64,000 nt of DNA from Nocardioides kongjuensis (GCF_013409625.1 NZ_JACCBF010000001.1:3661001-3725000), one strand, 5' to 3'; positions 16,988 to 25,648 are shown, counted from the first letter of the stretch. Translations and numbers: made by a program. The notes: generated by a model not told the origin, from the letters alone.

Positions 16988-18531
16988 GCCACGTTCTCCT
17001 CGGACAGGTATGAAAGCTCAGTGAGACGATGGGCCTCGATGTCAGCGCCGGTCACCTCTGCGCAGACTCGTCCCTCCCGCAGGACCAGGACCCGGTCGGC
17101 CGCGAGGGCGAGTTCCTCGAAGTCGGAGGTGACGAGCAGAACGGCAGTCCCCGCTTCGACGGAGCGTCGGACATGGGCGTAGATGTCTGCGCGCGCCTGG
17201 ACATCGACGCCCTGGGTCGGCTCGTCCAGCATCAGGACGAGCGGATCGCGCCGCAGCCACCTGGCGAGCACGACCTTCTGCTGGTTGCCGCCGGAGAGGG
17301 TTCCCGCCAGAGCAGTGTCGCTGGCGGGCTTCACGCCAAAGCTTGCGATCAGACCCCGCGCATCGGCGCGCTCCCTGCGATGCTGTAGTCGACCCGCTGA
17401 CCAGTAGCGGGGAACGACAGCAGCCGACAGATTCTCCCGCACCGACTGAGAGGGGAACAACGCCTCGTCACCGCGGTCCTCCGGCACCAGTCCGAAGCCC
17501 GCCCGGATCGCCGCGGCCGGACGGGAGGGCATGTAGGGAGCCCCGTTCAGGCGAATCTCGCCCTCCGTGGCGGGCAGGTCGCCGAACAGTGCCCTCAACA
17601 GTGCACTGCGGCCCGACCCCAACAGGCCTGCGATGCCCAGGATCTCGCCCCGATGCAGGTCCAGGTCCACTCCCCGGAGCGGACCGGCGACAAGTCCCCG
17701 TACCGACAAGACGCGCTCCTTATCGATCTCGCCCACCCGAGCAGGAATCACCCGGTCGAGGCTGCGGCCTGCGATCAGCTCGACCAACTGCCCTTCGGTC
17801 ATGCCGGCCACCTCGCGGGTCACCACCTGGGCGCCGTCTCGCAGCACCGTGACGCGGTCGGCGATCTCGAGGATCTCTGAGAGACGATGACTCACGTAGA
17901 CGATCGTTTGGCCGGCCGCTGCGAACTTGCGCAGAGCGCCCAGGAGGATGCCGACCTCCCAGTCCGGCAGCGAGGCGGTCGGCTCGTCCAGGACGAGCAC
18001 CCCGTCATGAGCACCATCTTGGTCCTGGAGTGCCCGTGCGATCGCCAGCATCGTGCGCTCTGCTGGGCGCAGGGTTGATACCTGTGAGTCGGGTGAGATG
18101 TCCAGGGAGAACCGCTTCAGCACGTCGGCCGCGTGTCGCCGGGTCGTGCCCCAGTCGATGCGACCACCCGTCGCTCGGGCGAAGCCGCGGCCGATCGCGA
18201 GGTTCTCGGCCACGGTCAGCGCACCGAAAACAGCCGGGTCCTGGTGCACGAAAAGCAGTCCAGCGGACCGAGCCAGCGTGGGAGACCACTCATCGGCATC
18301 CGCGGAGACGCCTTGGACCTCGATCGTCCCGCCCGGATCGGCGTCGTAGACCCCGGCCAGCAGCTTGATGAGTGTGGACTTGCCCGAGCCGTTGCCCCCC
18401 AGCAGCGCGTGCACCTCCCCGCGACGCACCACCAGGCGGGCGTCGCGAAGGACCGCGGTACCGGCGAAGGTCTTGCTGAGCCCCTTGGTCCGCAGCACGA
18501 TGTCGTCGACGCCAGCAGGAACACCGGTCAT
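16984..18531 (-). CDS. ABC transporter ATP-binding protein, double-domain sugar type
   Basis: A 515-residue protein with two fused ATPase domains, as in RbsA/MglA/XylG. The first has Walker A GGNGSGKST, a diverged signature (LRPAERTMLAIARAL) and Walker B VLVLDEPTASL. The second has a degenerate Walker A (GLLGSGRSALL), the signature LSGGNQQKVVLARWL and LVLMLDEPTQGVD. One intact and one degenerate site is normal for this class. The start ATG 18531 overlaps the binding-protein stop (ATGA). The substrate class of such importers includes sugars and also other polar molecules, so the transporter type does not fix the substrate. Confidence 0.93.
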   Translation of the reverse strand: MTGVPAGVDDIVLRTKGLSKTFAGTAVLRDARLVVRRGEVHALLGGNGSGKSTLIKLLAGVYDADPGGTIEVQGVSADADEWSPTLARSAGLLFVHQDPAVFGALTVAENLAIGRGFARATGGRIDWGTTRRHAADVLKRFSLDISPDSQVSTLRPAERTMLAIARALQDQDGAHDGVLVLDEPTASLPDWEVGILLGALRKFAAAGQTIVYVSHRLSEILEIADRVTVLRDGAQVVTREVAGMTEGQLVELIAGRSLDRVIPARVGEIDKERVLSVRGLVAGPLRGVDLDLHRGEILGIAGLLGSGRSALLRALFGDLPATEGEIRLNGAPYMPSRPAAAIRAGFGLVPEDRGDEALFPSQSVRENLSAAVVPRYWSAGRLQHRRERADARGLIASFGVKPASDTALAGTLSGGNQQKVVLARWLRRDPLVLMLDEPTQGVDVQARADIYAHVRRSVEAGTAVLLVTSDFEELALAADRVLVLREGRVCAEVTGADIEAHRLTELSYLSEENVA

Positions 18532-19754
18532 GAAATGCCCCAGATCTTCCGGTAATTGGCCTCGTAGTCCTGTTTGGGGGTGCCGTCCGCGTCCACGTTC
18601 CCGTCGTAGTACGTCGTCTCGCTCGGGAAGGGCCCCTCGCCGTCGATCGTCTGGTAGCCGATCCCAGAGTCCACCTGGGGCTCCCCCTGCAACAGGCGGT
18701 TCATGCCGTCGATAGCAGCCCAACCCACCCAGCGCGCCGGCGTACCCGCAATGAAGTCCTGGCCCTTGTCGTCCCGCACGAAGCCGACGTTGGGAGTCAA
18801 ACCCTCACCACCGACGACCAACACATCGTCGTTGCGTCCTGAGGCCACCACGGCCTGGGCAATGCCTGCAGTCAACGCTGCGTCGTAGGGCACGTAGACC
18901 ACATCGGCCTGCGGGTTCTGCGTCAGTGCGGCCTCGGTCTTGCCCTGGAGCTTCCCCGTCACGAGGTCAGTCAGGGTGAAGGGCACCTTCTTCACGATCT
19001 CGCACCCGCCGCAGTTGGCGATGCGCTTCTCGAAGCCCAAGTTCAGGTGCTGAGCGATTAGGATGTCCGTCTCGGTGAACTCGATGATCTTCGCCCCACC
19101 GTCCGTGCTGGCGATCGCGTAGTCGGCCTGGCTGCGGGAGTAGCGCTCCTCGCTGAACTCCTGATACGTGATGCCGCCCGCTAGGAGAAGTTGGGCGTCG
19201 AACAGGGGGGCGCCACCCGAGGCGAGCATCGGGTCGTCGCAGTCGAAGGCGTAGAAGGCGAACGTCTTGACTCCCGCCTGCTTGGCATTCTCCAACGCGC
19301 TCTTGGCATTGACGCAGTCGACGTTCGCGAGGATGATCCCGTCCGCCCTGGCCGCAATGGCGGAGTTGATCCCGTTGGCATACTCCTCAGGGCTGCCTTT
19401 GCCGTCGACGATCGTGACGTCCCAACCGACGGCTTCACCAGCCTCCTTGGCTCCCTCGGCAGGCACCGAGCAGCCCTCGGCCGCCATGGTCGAGCAGATC
19501 ACCCAGATGTTCTGGCCGGCCTGTGGCGCCGGCCCAGTGGTGGGCAGCGGGCCGTCCTGGCCCTCTCGATTCGCTCGCACTGCCGCTGTGGCCTCTGTGA
19601 GGACGTCCTCAGAGGTTTCGCCACCGCTGCCGGAATCGGCGCCAGAACCTCCGCACGCGGAAAGGAACAGCAGACCTGCGGTCAGCGATGCCATCAACAA
19701 CTGATGCCGAAGCTTCCGAGGGGCGCATCCACGCGTACCGGTGATCTGTGTCAT
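18528..19754 (-). CDS. ABC transporter substrate-binding lipoprotein
   Basis: A 408-residue lipoprotein whose signal peptide ends in the lipobox LSACGG (Cys about residue 34). The mature part has the periplasmic-binding fold of the sugar/autoinducer class: GQNIWVICSTMAAEG, the ADGIILANVDCVNAKSAL loop and the hinge VVIASGRNDDV-like segment. It is the first gene of the importer-deacetylase-urease operon. The 211 bases upstream hold a Shine-Dalgarno GGAGTGGC before ATG 19754 but no operator I can identify. Confidence 0.9.
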   Translation of the reverse strand: MTQITGTRGCAPRKLRHQLLMASLTAGLLFLSACGGSGADSGSGGETSEDVLTEATAAVRANREGQDGPLPTTGPAPQAGQNIWVICSTMAAEGCSVPAEGAKEAGEAVGWDVTIVDGKGSPEEYANGINSAIAARADGIILANVDCVNAKSALENAKQAGVKTFAFYAFDCDDPMLASGGAPLFDAQLLLAGGITYQEFSEERYSRSQADYAIASTDGGAKIIEFTETDILIAQHLNLGFEKRIANCGGCEIVKKVPFTLTDLVTGKLQGKTEAALTQNPQADVVYVPYDAALTAGIAQAVVASGRNDDVLVVGGEGLTPNVGFVRDDKGQDFIAGTPARWVGWAAIDGMNRLLQGEPQVDSGIGYQTIDGEGPFPSETTYYDGNVDADGTPKQDYEANYRKIWGIS

Positions 19755-19965
19755 GCCACTCCAATCGATCGCGGGTACCGCCGAGCCGTGAGGTAAGTCA
19801 CGCGGTGGCGATCAGTGTGGGAGGGCCGCGAGCCGGCCGGGTACAGAGGAAGTCCAGCCTTTCCCGCGTCTGTGTCGCAGAATGCGCAACGCCCTGCGAG
19901 TGAAGGCGTGCTCGATCAGGACAGAGCCCCGCCGCGGTGGTGGGCTTTGAGGTGATCCTCGGTGC

Positions 19966-20600
19966 CTACTCGCCGCTGTTGATCGCGGCGATGGGTCCGG
20001 TATCGCTGTCGGGGTAGAGCAGCGCCATGGATGCCTCGGACAGGTAGCGGCGGTCGCCGGCTTGCCACTCGTCGTGCATGTCGGCCAGGACGGCGCCGAC
20101 GAGGCAGATCACGGCGGCGGGGTTGGGGAAGATCCCGACCACCCGGGCGCGGCGCTTGAACTCGTTGTTGACCCGCTCGGGTTGGTCGACCAGCTCTTCT
20201 GCGAGTGCGCGCGGGAGAACGCGGCGGAAGCGAGGACCTTCGCCTTGGCCTCGTCCATCAGTGGCCCGATCTTGGGGAACGACTTCGCGAGCGGTCACGA
20301 ACCTCGTCCCCATGCCGTGACGACCGCGTCAGCGTCAGGTTGCGCGAAGGCGGTACGGAACGCCGCGGCGGCCGTGCTTCCACGACGGCGGGGTTCGAGG
20401 ATGACGGGCAGGAACGAGCCCTTGCGGAGCTTGGGGATGCGCAGCTCGACGTCGCCGGCCTTGGTCGTGAGCATCCGCGGGCGGTGGCCGTTGCGGTCAG
20501 TGACGCGCTCAGGGGTGCGTTCGTAGGGTGCGGCGCCGATACGTTCGGTCGCCTCGATCTCGATCAGTTCCTGCAGTGTGTCCAGACTCGCGATAGCGAT
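19966..20600 (-). pseudogene. Decayed IS256-family transposase remnant
   Basis: On the minus strand, pieces of a mutator-type transposase are recognisable. The N-terminal part (about 20590-20330; ELIEIEATERIGA, KAGDVELRIPKLRKGSF, ILEPRR) is joined directly to AAFRTAFAQPDADAV, so the catalytic core between them is deleted. Frameshifts then separate the C-terminal end (RVNNEFKRRARVVGIFPN, LVGAVLADMHDEWQAGDRRYL). It cannot encode a working transposase. I found no convincing terminal inverted repeats. It lies between the importer operon and the MDMPI gene and appears to have altered the end of the latter. Confidence 0.85.
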
Positions 20601-21435
20601 GGTTACCTGACCGTCGATTCAGGCGGAATAGAAGAGTCGCGAGAACTGGTCTGCCAGCCACGGACGAGGGCCAGGCCGCAACCCCGTCGGCGAGGACGCG
20701 CGTATCGGCGCTGAGACGACCGTAGCTGAGCAAGAGCCACGTCACGGGGTCTGCGTCGAACTGGACGTCGACCGGGCCGGGGCTGTCGGGGTCGACCGTC
20801 AGAGTTCCGTCGTGGAACTGGTAGATGTGGCTGATGCCCAGACCGCGGAGCTGGAGCCGGTACACAGCACTGAGTCCCGCCGCAGCGACCGGATTGACCC
20901 ATCCAGGCATGACCTGGTGCGTTCCTTGCAGAATCAGCGGGACGTGCGCCGGATCGATCGGCCAGTCCTCGCCGACAGTGTCCGCGATGTCGTATCCGTG
21001 GACGACGAACTCTCCGAGGAGAGTTCCCAGTGAGCGGTCGGCGCGGATGCGCTGGTTCCCATCGAAGTTCATGAGGCGGGGTTCGCCGTCGAACGAATCG
21101 ATGAGCTCCACGAACTGACGGGTGTCGGTCGTCAGCCTCACCGCCAGCTGCTGGGCGTCGCGCGTGGGGAGGGTGCGAACCTGCTCGGCGTTGTAGGCAG
21201 GCAGCTCCGACGAGCAGGCCGGCCACGTGCCGCCACCTAGCGCAAGGGCGTGGTAGCGCGATGGCTCCATCGCCACGTGGCCGAACGTGTCGAGGATCGA
21301 CCAGCCAGGCGTCGCGGCCACCGCCCGATCCGGATCGGCGGCGTTCGAGGCGAGCTGCGCGAACCGCTGAGCCATGGTGAGCACCGCCGTCGCGCGCGTG
21401 GCCGACATCATTCGTACGCCGTCGATGTAGCTCAT
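20509..21435 (-). CDS. Maleylpyruvate isomerase/DinB-family (mycothiol-type) protein with replaced C-terminus
   Basis: Residues 1 to about 265 resemble the MDMPI/TIGR03083 family: a four-helix DinB-like N-terminal domain (ATPGWSILDTFGHVAMEPSRY) and a C-terminal domain with DADPVTWLLLSYGRLS. The last 40 residues, from about LLFRLNRR on, are Arg-rich and encoded by the IS256 remnant in another frame, so the native tail was probably lost. Such enzymes use mycothiol in isomerisation or conjugation reactions. ATG 21435 has AAGG upstream. A partial copy of the TGATAGTGCACT-type site lies 56 bases before it. Confidence 0.65.
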   Translation of the reverse strand: MSYIDGVRMMSATRATAVLTMAQRFAQLASNAADPDRAVAATPGWSILDTFGHVAMEPSRYHALALGGGTWPACSSELPAYNAEQVRTLPTRDAQQLAVRLTTDTRQFVELIDSFDGEPRLMNFDGNQRIRADRSLGTLLGEFVVHGYDIADTVGEDWPIDPAHVPLILQGTHQVMPGWVNPVAAAGLSAVYRLQLRGLGISHIYQFHDGTLTVDPDSPGPVDVQFDADPVTWLLLSYGRLSADTRVLADGVAAWPSSVAGRPVLATLLFRLNRRSGNHRYRESGHTAGTDRDRGDRTYRRRTLRTHP

Positions 21436-21748
21436 GTTCGCCTTTCGTAGCGGCCGATCCCCACCAGCCGAGTGCGACTCGGCCCCTCCGTGAGAGTACA
21501 CTCCGAAATTTCTGTTCGCGAGGGTCCAAGCTCTACTCCCTGTGGGTGGTCATGCTCAGTCGGCGCCTGGGAGGCCAAAGCGGACCGGGCTTGCCTACGG
21601 CCATCGGCACACGAGGGGCGAGGGAGGAGAGGCGCCCCGCATGCCGCCCGACTGGGCAGCCACGGGGCGGCCTTCCCCACCACGGACCTCGATGCCTCCC
21701 TCGCGGAAGCCGCTCCGCATACCAGCGAGCTATCCGCTGCCCAGCAGA
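21436..21748. other. Intergenic stretch with one partial operator
   Basis: These 313 bases between the MDMPI-type gene and the MaoC gene contain no open frame I can defend. The minus-strand frame covering 21432-21683 looks like a shadow. The only signal is TGAGAGTACACTCCGA (21491-21506), which matches the 16-bp TGATAGTGCACTATCA palindrome at 11 positions, mostly in the left arm. Confidence 0.4.
21491..21506. promoter_or_regulatory. Weak copy of the TGATAGTGCACTATCA operator
   Basis: The sequence TGAGAGTACACTCCGA agrees with the consensus palindrome in 11 of 16 positions, with the left half and centre (TGA.AGT.CACT) best preserved. It lies 56 bases upstream of the MDMPI-type start. It may be a low-affinity or decayed site. 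Confidence 0.3.
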
Positions 21749-22201
21749 TCAGGAAACGAGCAACGACAACGTTTCCACGACGCAGACCGGTTTGCCGCCC
21801 TCACGGCGCTCGACCGTGACCCGCGAGGAGACGAGGTCACCGTGGACTCCCGGCGTCACTGACACCAGCTCGACGCCAGCCCTCACTGCCGAGTCGACCG
21901 GCAACGGCGCCGGGAAGCGCAGCCGGTCGGCGCCGTAGTTGACACCCATGCGAAGACCCACGACCTCGTAGATCTGCCACACGAGCTTCGGAACGACAGC
22001 GAGAGTCAGATAGCCGTGCGCCACTGTCGTACCGAAGGGCCCCTGGGCTGCCGCTGCACGATCCACGTGGATCCACTGGTGATCGCCGGTGGCGTCGGCG
22101 AACTGGTCGATCTGACCTTGCGTCACGACATGCCAGTCGGAGTACCCGAGATGGGTCCCGACCGCCGATCGCAGATCCTCGACGCCATCGAAGGTCCTCA
22201 T
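21749..22201 (-). CDS. MaoC-family (R)-enoyl-CoA hydratase
   Basis: A 150-residue single hotdog-fold protein. The hydratase motif ADATGDHQWIHVD with its Asp-His pair (about residues 36-44) and the GTTVAHGYLTLAVVP segment mark MaoC/PhaJ-type enoyl-CoA hydratases. It would hydrate an enoyl-CoA to the (R)-3-hydroxyacyl-CoA for the SDR encoded upstream. Its ATG at 22201 overlaps the SDR stop (ATGA), so thiolase, SDR and hydratase form a coupled operon. Confidence 0.9.
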   Translation of the reverse strand: MRTFDGVEDLRSAVGTHLGYSDWHVVTQGQIDQFADATGDHQWIHVDRAAAAQGPFGTTVAHGYLTLAVVPKLVWQIYEVVGLRMGVNYGADRLRFPAPLPVDSAVRAGVELVSVTPGVHGDLVSSRVTVERREGGKPVCVVETLSLLVS

Positions 22202-22968
22202 CCGCGTGGCCCTCCTGCCACATACAGGACCTGGCCGGAGACGAAACCTGCCTCAGGGCTGACGAAGAACGAGACGCAGTGTGCGATGTCGCCAGGATGG
22301 CCGACTCGTCCGACCGGGATCTCCTCAGCTGCACGAGCGGTGAACTCCGCGAACGGGACACCGACCCTCTCAGCGGTCTCGGCAGTCATCTCCGTCTCGA
22401 TGAACCCCGGGGCCACGGCGTTCGCCGTCACTCCGAACCTCCCCAGCTCCAGGGCCAGGGTCTTGGTGAATCCCTGCAAGCCCGCCTTTGCGGCGGAGTA
22501 GTTCGCCTGTCCACGGTTGCCCAGTGCGGAGCCGCTCGACAGGTTCACGATCCGACCGAAGCTCGCCGCGACCATGTGGCTCTGCACCGCCCTGCTCATC
22601 AGGAAGGCCCCGCGCAGGTGCACCTCCATGACGCTGTCCCAGTCCGCAACACTCATCCGGAACAGCAGATGGTCCCGGATGATCCCGGCGTTGTTGACGA
22701 GCACCGTCGGCGGGCCGAGGTCGTCGGTGACCCGCGCCACGGCGCTCTCGACCGCCGCCTCGTCGGCGACATCGGCGCTCACCGCGACGGCTCGGCCGCC
22801 CGCCGCCCGGATGTCCTCCACCACGGGCTCACAGGCTGCGGCGTCCAGGTCGACGAGGCCGACTGCCAGACCGTCCGTAGCTAGCCGGCGCGCGACTGCT
22901 GCACCGATTCCTCGTGCGGCGCCCGTCACGATGGCGACACGGGCGTTCACCGTCGGCTGCGATGTCAC
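22198..22968 (-). CDS. SDR oxidoreductase, FabG-like 3-hydroxyacyl-CoA dehydrogenase
   Basis: A 256-residue short-chain dehydrogenase. TGAARGIG near the N-terminus binds NAD(P), NNAG is at about residue 95, and the catalytic Ser-Tyr-Lys triad is seen in NLSSGSALGNRGQANYSAAK (20 residues). It probably oxidises (R)-3-hydroxyacyl-CoA to 3-oxoacyl-CoA between the MaoC hydratase and thiolase. The GTG start at 22968 overlaps the thiolase stop (GTGA); the longer frame to 23049 lies inside the thiolase gene and was rejected. Confidence 0.9.
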   Translation of the reverse strand: MTSQPTVNARVAIVTGAARGIGAAVARRLATDGLAVGLVDLDAAACEPVVEDIRAAGGRAVAVSADVADEAAVESAVARVTDDLGPPTVLVNNAGIIRDHLLFRMSVADWDSVMEVHLRGAFLMSRAVQSHMVAASFGRIVNLSSGSALGNRGQANYSAAKAGLQGFTKTLALELGRFGVTANAVAPGFIETEMTAETAERVGVPFAEFTARAAEEIPVGRVGHPGDIAHCVSFFVSPEAGFVSGQVLYVAGGPRG

Positions 22969-24182
22969 GAGAGGCGCTCCAGAACCATGGCCATGCCCTG
23001 TCCGCCGCCGACGCACATCGTCTCGAGCCCGAACTGCTTGTCGTGCCATTGAAGAGAGTTGATAAGCGTGCTCGTGATCCGGGCTCCGGTCATGCCGAAC
23101 GGGTGACCCACTGCGATCGCGCCGCCGTTGACGTTGAGGCGATCCTCCTCGATCCCCAGCTCGCGTGCGGAGGCGATGACCTGGGCGGCGAAGGCCTCGT
23201 TGATCTCGACCAGGTCGATGTCACCGATACTCAGGCCGGCCAGGTCCAGGGCACGACGAGACGCGTCGACGGGCCCCAAGCCCATGATCTCAGGCGAGAG
23301 ACCGCTGATGCCGGTGCTGACGATCCGAGCCAGGGGCGTCAGACCGAGCTCCTTGGCCTTGATGTCCGACATGATCACCAACGCCGCCGCCCCGTCGTTG
23401 AGGGGACAGCAGTTGCCGGCCGTGACCGTCCCGTCGGGGCGAAAGACCGGCTTCAGGGAGGAGACGCTCTCGATCGTCACGCCGGCACGCGGGCCGTCGT
23501 CAGCGCTGACGACCGTGCCGTCGGGCAGGGTCACCGGAGTGATCTCACGAGCCCAGAATCCCTTCGCGATGGCCTCCTGAGCCAGGTTCTGACTGCGGAC
23601 GGCGAACGCATCCTGGTCGGCGCGGCTGACACCCTTCGCCTGGGCCACGTTCTCCGCCGTGTGACCCATCGAGATGTAGACGTCCGGCAGGTCCCCGGCG
23701 ATCCGGGGGTCCGCCCAGGTCTGCCCGCCACCTGCGAACTTCTCGGTCCGGGCCCGGGCCTCGGCGAACAGCGGGTTCTCGGTGCCGGGAGGCCCGTCGG
23801 CGCCACCGTTCGTGTAGCGGCTCACGGTCTCCACGCCACCGGAGATGAACACCTGGCCCTCGCCCGACCGGATCCCGTGCAGTGCCATCCGAGTCGTCTG
23901 CAGGCTCGCCGAGCAGTACCGGTTCACCGTGACGCCGGGCAGGTGGTCCATTCCTGCGAGGACCGCGACGGTCCGTCCGATGTTGAAGCCGGCCTCTCCT
24001 GCGGGCTGACCGACGCCGAGCATCAGGTCCTCGATGTCCCGGCGGTCCAGCTCGGGGACCTTCGAGAGAGCCGCCTCGACCATCTGGACGGCCAGGTCGT
24101 CGGGGCGCATCTCCCGGAGCGATCCCTTGGACGCTCGGCCGATCGGCGAACGGGCGGTGCTGACGATGACGGCTTCTGGCAT
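22965..24182 (-). CDS. Thiolase (acetyl-CoA acyltransferase)
   Basis: A 405-residue thiolase cleaving 3-oxoacyl-CoA with CoA. The nucleophilic Cys90 lies in NRYCSASLQT, the GHPFGMTGAR His and the C-terminal Cys in CVGGGQGMAM complete the active site, and NEAFAAQ is present. ATG 24182 is preceded by AAGGAG at six bases. It is the first gene of the thiolase-SDR-MaoC operon, which supplies the last three steps for acyl-CoAs formed elsewhere in the window. No operator was recognised in the 219 bases upstream. Confidence 0.93.
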   Translation of the reverse strand: MPEAVIVSTARSPIGRASKGSLREMRPDDLAVQMVEAALSKVPELDRRDIEDLMLGVGQPAGEAGFNIGRTVAVLAGMDHLPGVTVNRYCSASLQTTRMALHGIRSGEGQVFISGGVETVSRYTNGGADGPPGTENPLFAEARARTEKFAGGGQTWADPRIAGDLPDVYISMGHTAENVAQAKGVSRADQDAFAVRSQNLAQEAIAKGFWAREITPVTLPDGTVVSADDGPRAGVTIESVSSLKPVFRPDGTVTAGNCCPLNDGAAALVIMSDIKAKELGLTPLARIVSTGISGLSPEIMGLGPVDASRRALDLAGLSIGDIDLVEINEAFAAQVIASARELGIEEDRLNVNGGAIAVGHPFGMTGARITSTLINSLQWHDKQFGLETMCVGGGQGMAMVLERLS

Positions 24183-24401
24183 GACATGCTCCTTGGATCT
24201 TGATCGACCGGGATGATGGGCGCCCGGCTCGTGTTGACTTCCGACCTCGCCGAACCTGCGTGACGAAACGGTGCGGACCACACAAGGCTGGAGGCACAGG
24301 TCAGGACCGGCGTACGGGAATGGCGAAGAGTTTCGGACGGGGTCCTCTCGATTACGTCAATCGCCGACCGGCAGTTGTGACGTGGACCGCATCAGGCCGG
24401 G

Positions 24402-25583
24402 CTACGCAACGACCGCGACGACCCGGGAGGCCGCCGCCGCCGCTCGAATCAGGGCCGCCGCGCGCTGCTCCACGTCCGCAGGCGACGTCAGGCCGGGCCG
24501 CCCCCACAGCGTCAGCATGTACGCAATCCGCCCGTCAGGGCCGAAGACCGGAGCGCTGAGCGAGCGCAGCTCGACGTCACCATCGGGGTCCTCGACGCGG
24601 TTGTACCCCGGAAGTGCGGAGAAGAGCGCTTCGCGCAGGTCCTCCGGCGACGTCGCAGGGTCACCGGCATTGACCCGCGTCGCCACGGACTCGAGGTGAG
24701 CGCCTTCGCGGTGACCCACGGCGATGGCATAGCCGCGCTGACGGACCAACGCTGGGACGCGCCGGAGGGCGGCCAGCTCGTCGGCATCCATCCCGTCGGC
24801 CACGCGCGCTATCCACCGCTCGCACAGCTCGTCGTCGCCCCAGGCAGCGAAGCAGCTGCCGATCGGAGCCATGAAGGGCAGGCGTTGACCGACGCGCGTG
24901 GGCGACACAGCGATGTCGGTGTGTCCCGCGGCTGCGGCAAGCACCATCTCGTTCCCGACGAGGGCGATCGCCGTCACCTCGGTGTCCAGGTCAGCGGCCA
25001 GCGACTCCATCTGCGGACGAGCCAGGTCGATCAGGCCGAGGTGCGCCAGCAGATCGGAGTCACCCGAGACCAGGGACGAAGGTCGGAACGAGCCGTATCC
25101 TCCGCGGAAGAAGAGCAGCGGCTCGCCGGGCGAGCCGAAGTCGAGATCGACCACGCGACCCACCACGATGTCGTGATCCCCACCGTCATGGATCTCGTCG
25201 GTGACGCAGTCGATCCACACCACCGCGTCTCCCAGGACCGGGTTTCCGCCCGGTGAGCGGCGCCATTCGAAGCCGGCGAACTTGTCGCTCTTGCGCATGG
25301 CCACGGCACGACACAGCTCCTCCTGGTCCGCGCGGAGCACGTTGATGCAGAACCGGTCACCCGTCGCCCGCAGAGCGGCCCACGACGACGACGTCTTGCT
25401 CGGCAGGAATGCCACGAGAGGCGGGTCGAGTGACACCGAGGTGAACGAGCCGACCGTCATCCCGACCGGCTCGCCGCTGGCGTCCGAAGCGGTGACGACG
25501 ACCACGCCCGTGGGGTACTGGCCCAGAACCTCTCGGAAGTGCCGAGCCTCGATCCGGGTCCTGACGTGATCCCCGTCTGACAT
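24402..25583 (-). CDS. Flavin reductase fused to an IclR effector-binding domain
   Basis: A 393-residue two-domain protein. Residues about 12-165 are a flavin reductase of the HpaC/DIM6-NTAB type (LGQYPTGVVVVTA, MTVGSFTSVSLDPPLV, DGGDHDIVVGRVVDL). Residues about 185-390 match the ligand-binding half of IclR regulators (VGQRLPFMAPIGSCFAAW, RGYAIAVG, SLSAPVFGPDGRIAYMLTLWG). The IclR helix-turn-helix is absent. The effector domain may therefore gate reduced-flavin supply by substrate rather than DNA binding. ATG 25583 has GGAGG nearby. A palindromic operator lies at 25633-25648. It could serve the NtaA-type monooxygenase at 8593. Confidence 0.85.
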   Translation of the reverse strand: MSDGDHVRTRIEARHFREVLGQYPTGVVVVTASDASGEPVGMTVGSFTSVSLDPPLVAFLPSKTSSSWAALRATGDRFCINVLRADQEELCRAVAMRKSDKFAGFEWRRSPGGNPVLGDAVVWIDCVTDEIHDGGDHDIVVGRVVDLDFGSPGEPLLFFRGGYGSFRPSSLVSGDSDLLAHLGLIDLARPQMESLAADLDTEVTAIALVGNEMVLAAAAGHTDIAVSPTRVGQRLPFMAPIGSCFAAWGDDELCERWIARVADGMDADELAALRRVPALVRQRGYAIAVGHREGAHLESVATRVNAGDPATSPEDLREALFSALPGYNRVEDPDGDVELRSLSAPVFGPDGRIAYMLTLWGRPGLTSPADVEQRAAALIRAAAAASRVVAVVA

Positions 25584-25632
25584 GAAGCCTCCGTCTCCTC
25601 TGCGCTCGCACATGCATTTAGTGCACTTTGTT

Positions 25633-25648
25633 TGATAGTGCACTCTCA
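25633..25648. promoter_or_regulatory. Palindromic operator TGATAGTGCACTCTCA
   Basis: This sequence differs by one base from the perfect palindrome TGATAGTGCACTATCA and by two from the site at 6868-6883. It lies 50 bases before the flavin reductase-IclR gene. A further AGTGCACT is found at 25620-25627, so two half-related motifs are spaced 18 bases apart, as for a dimer-of-dimers repressor. Confidence 0.55.
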
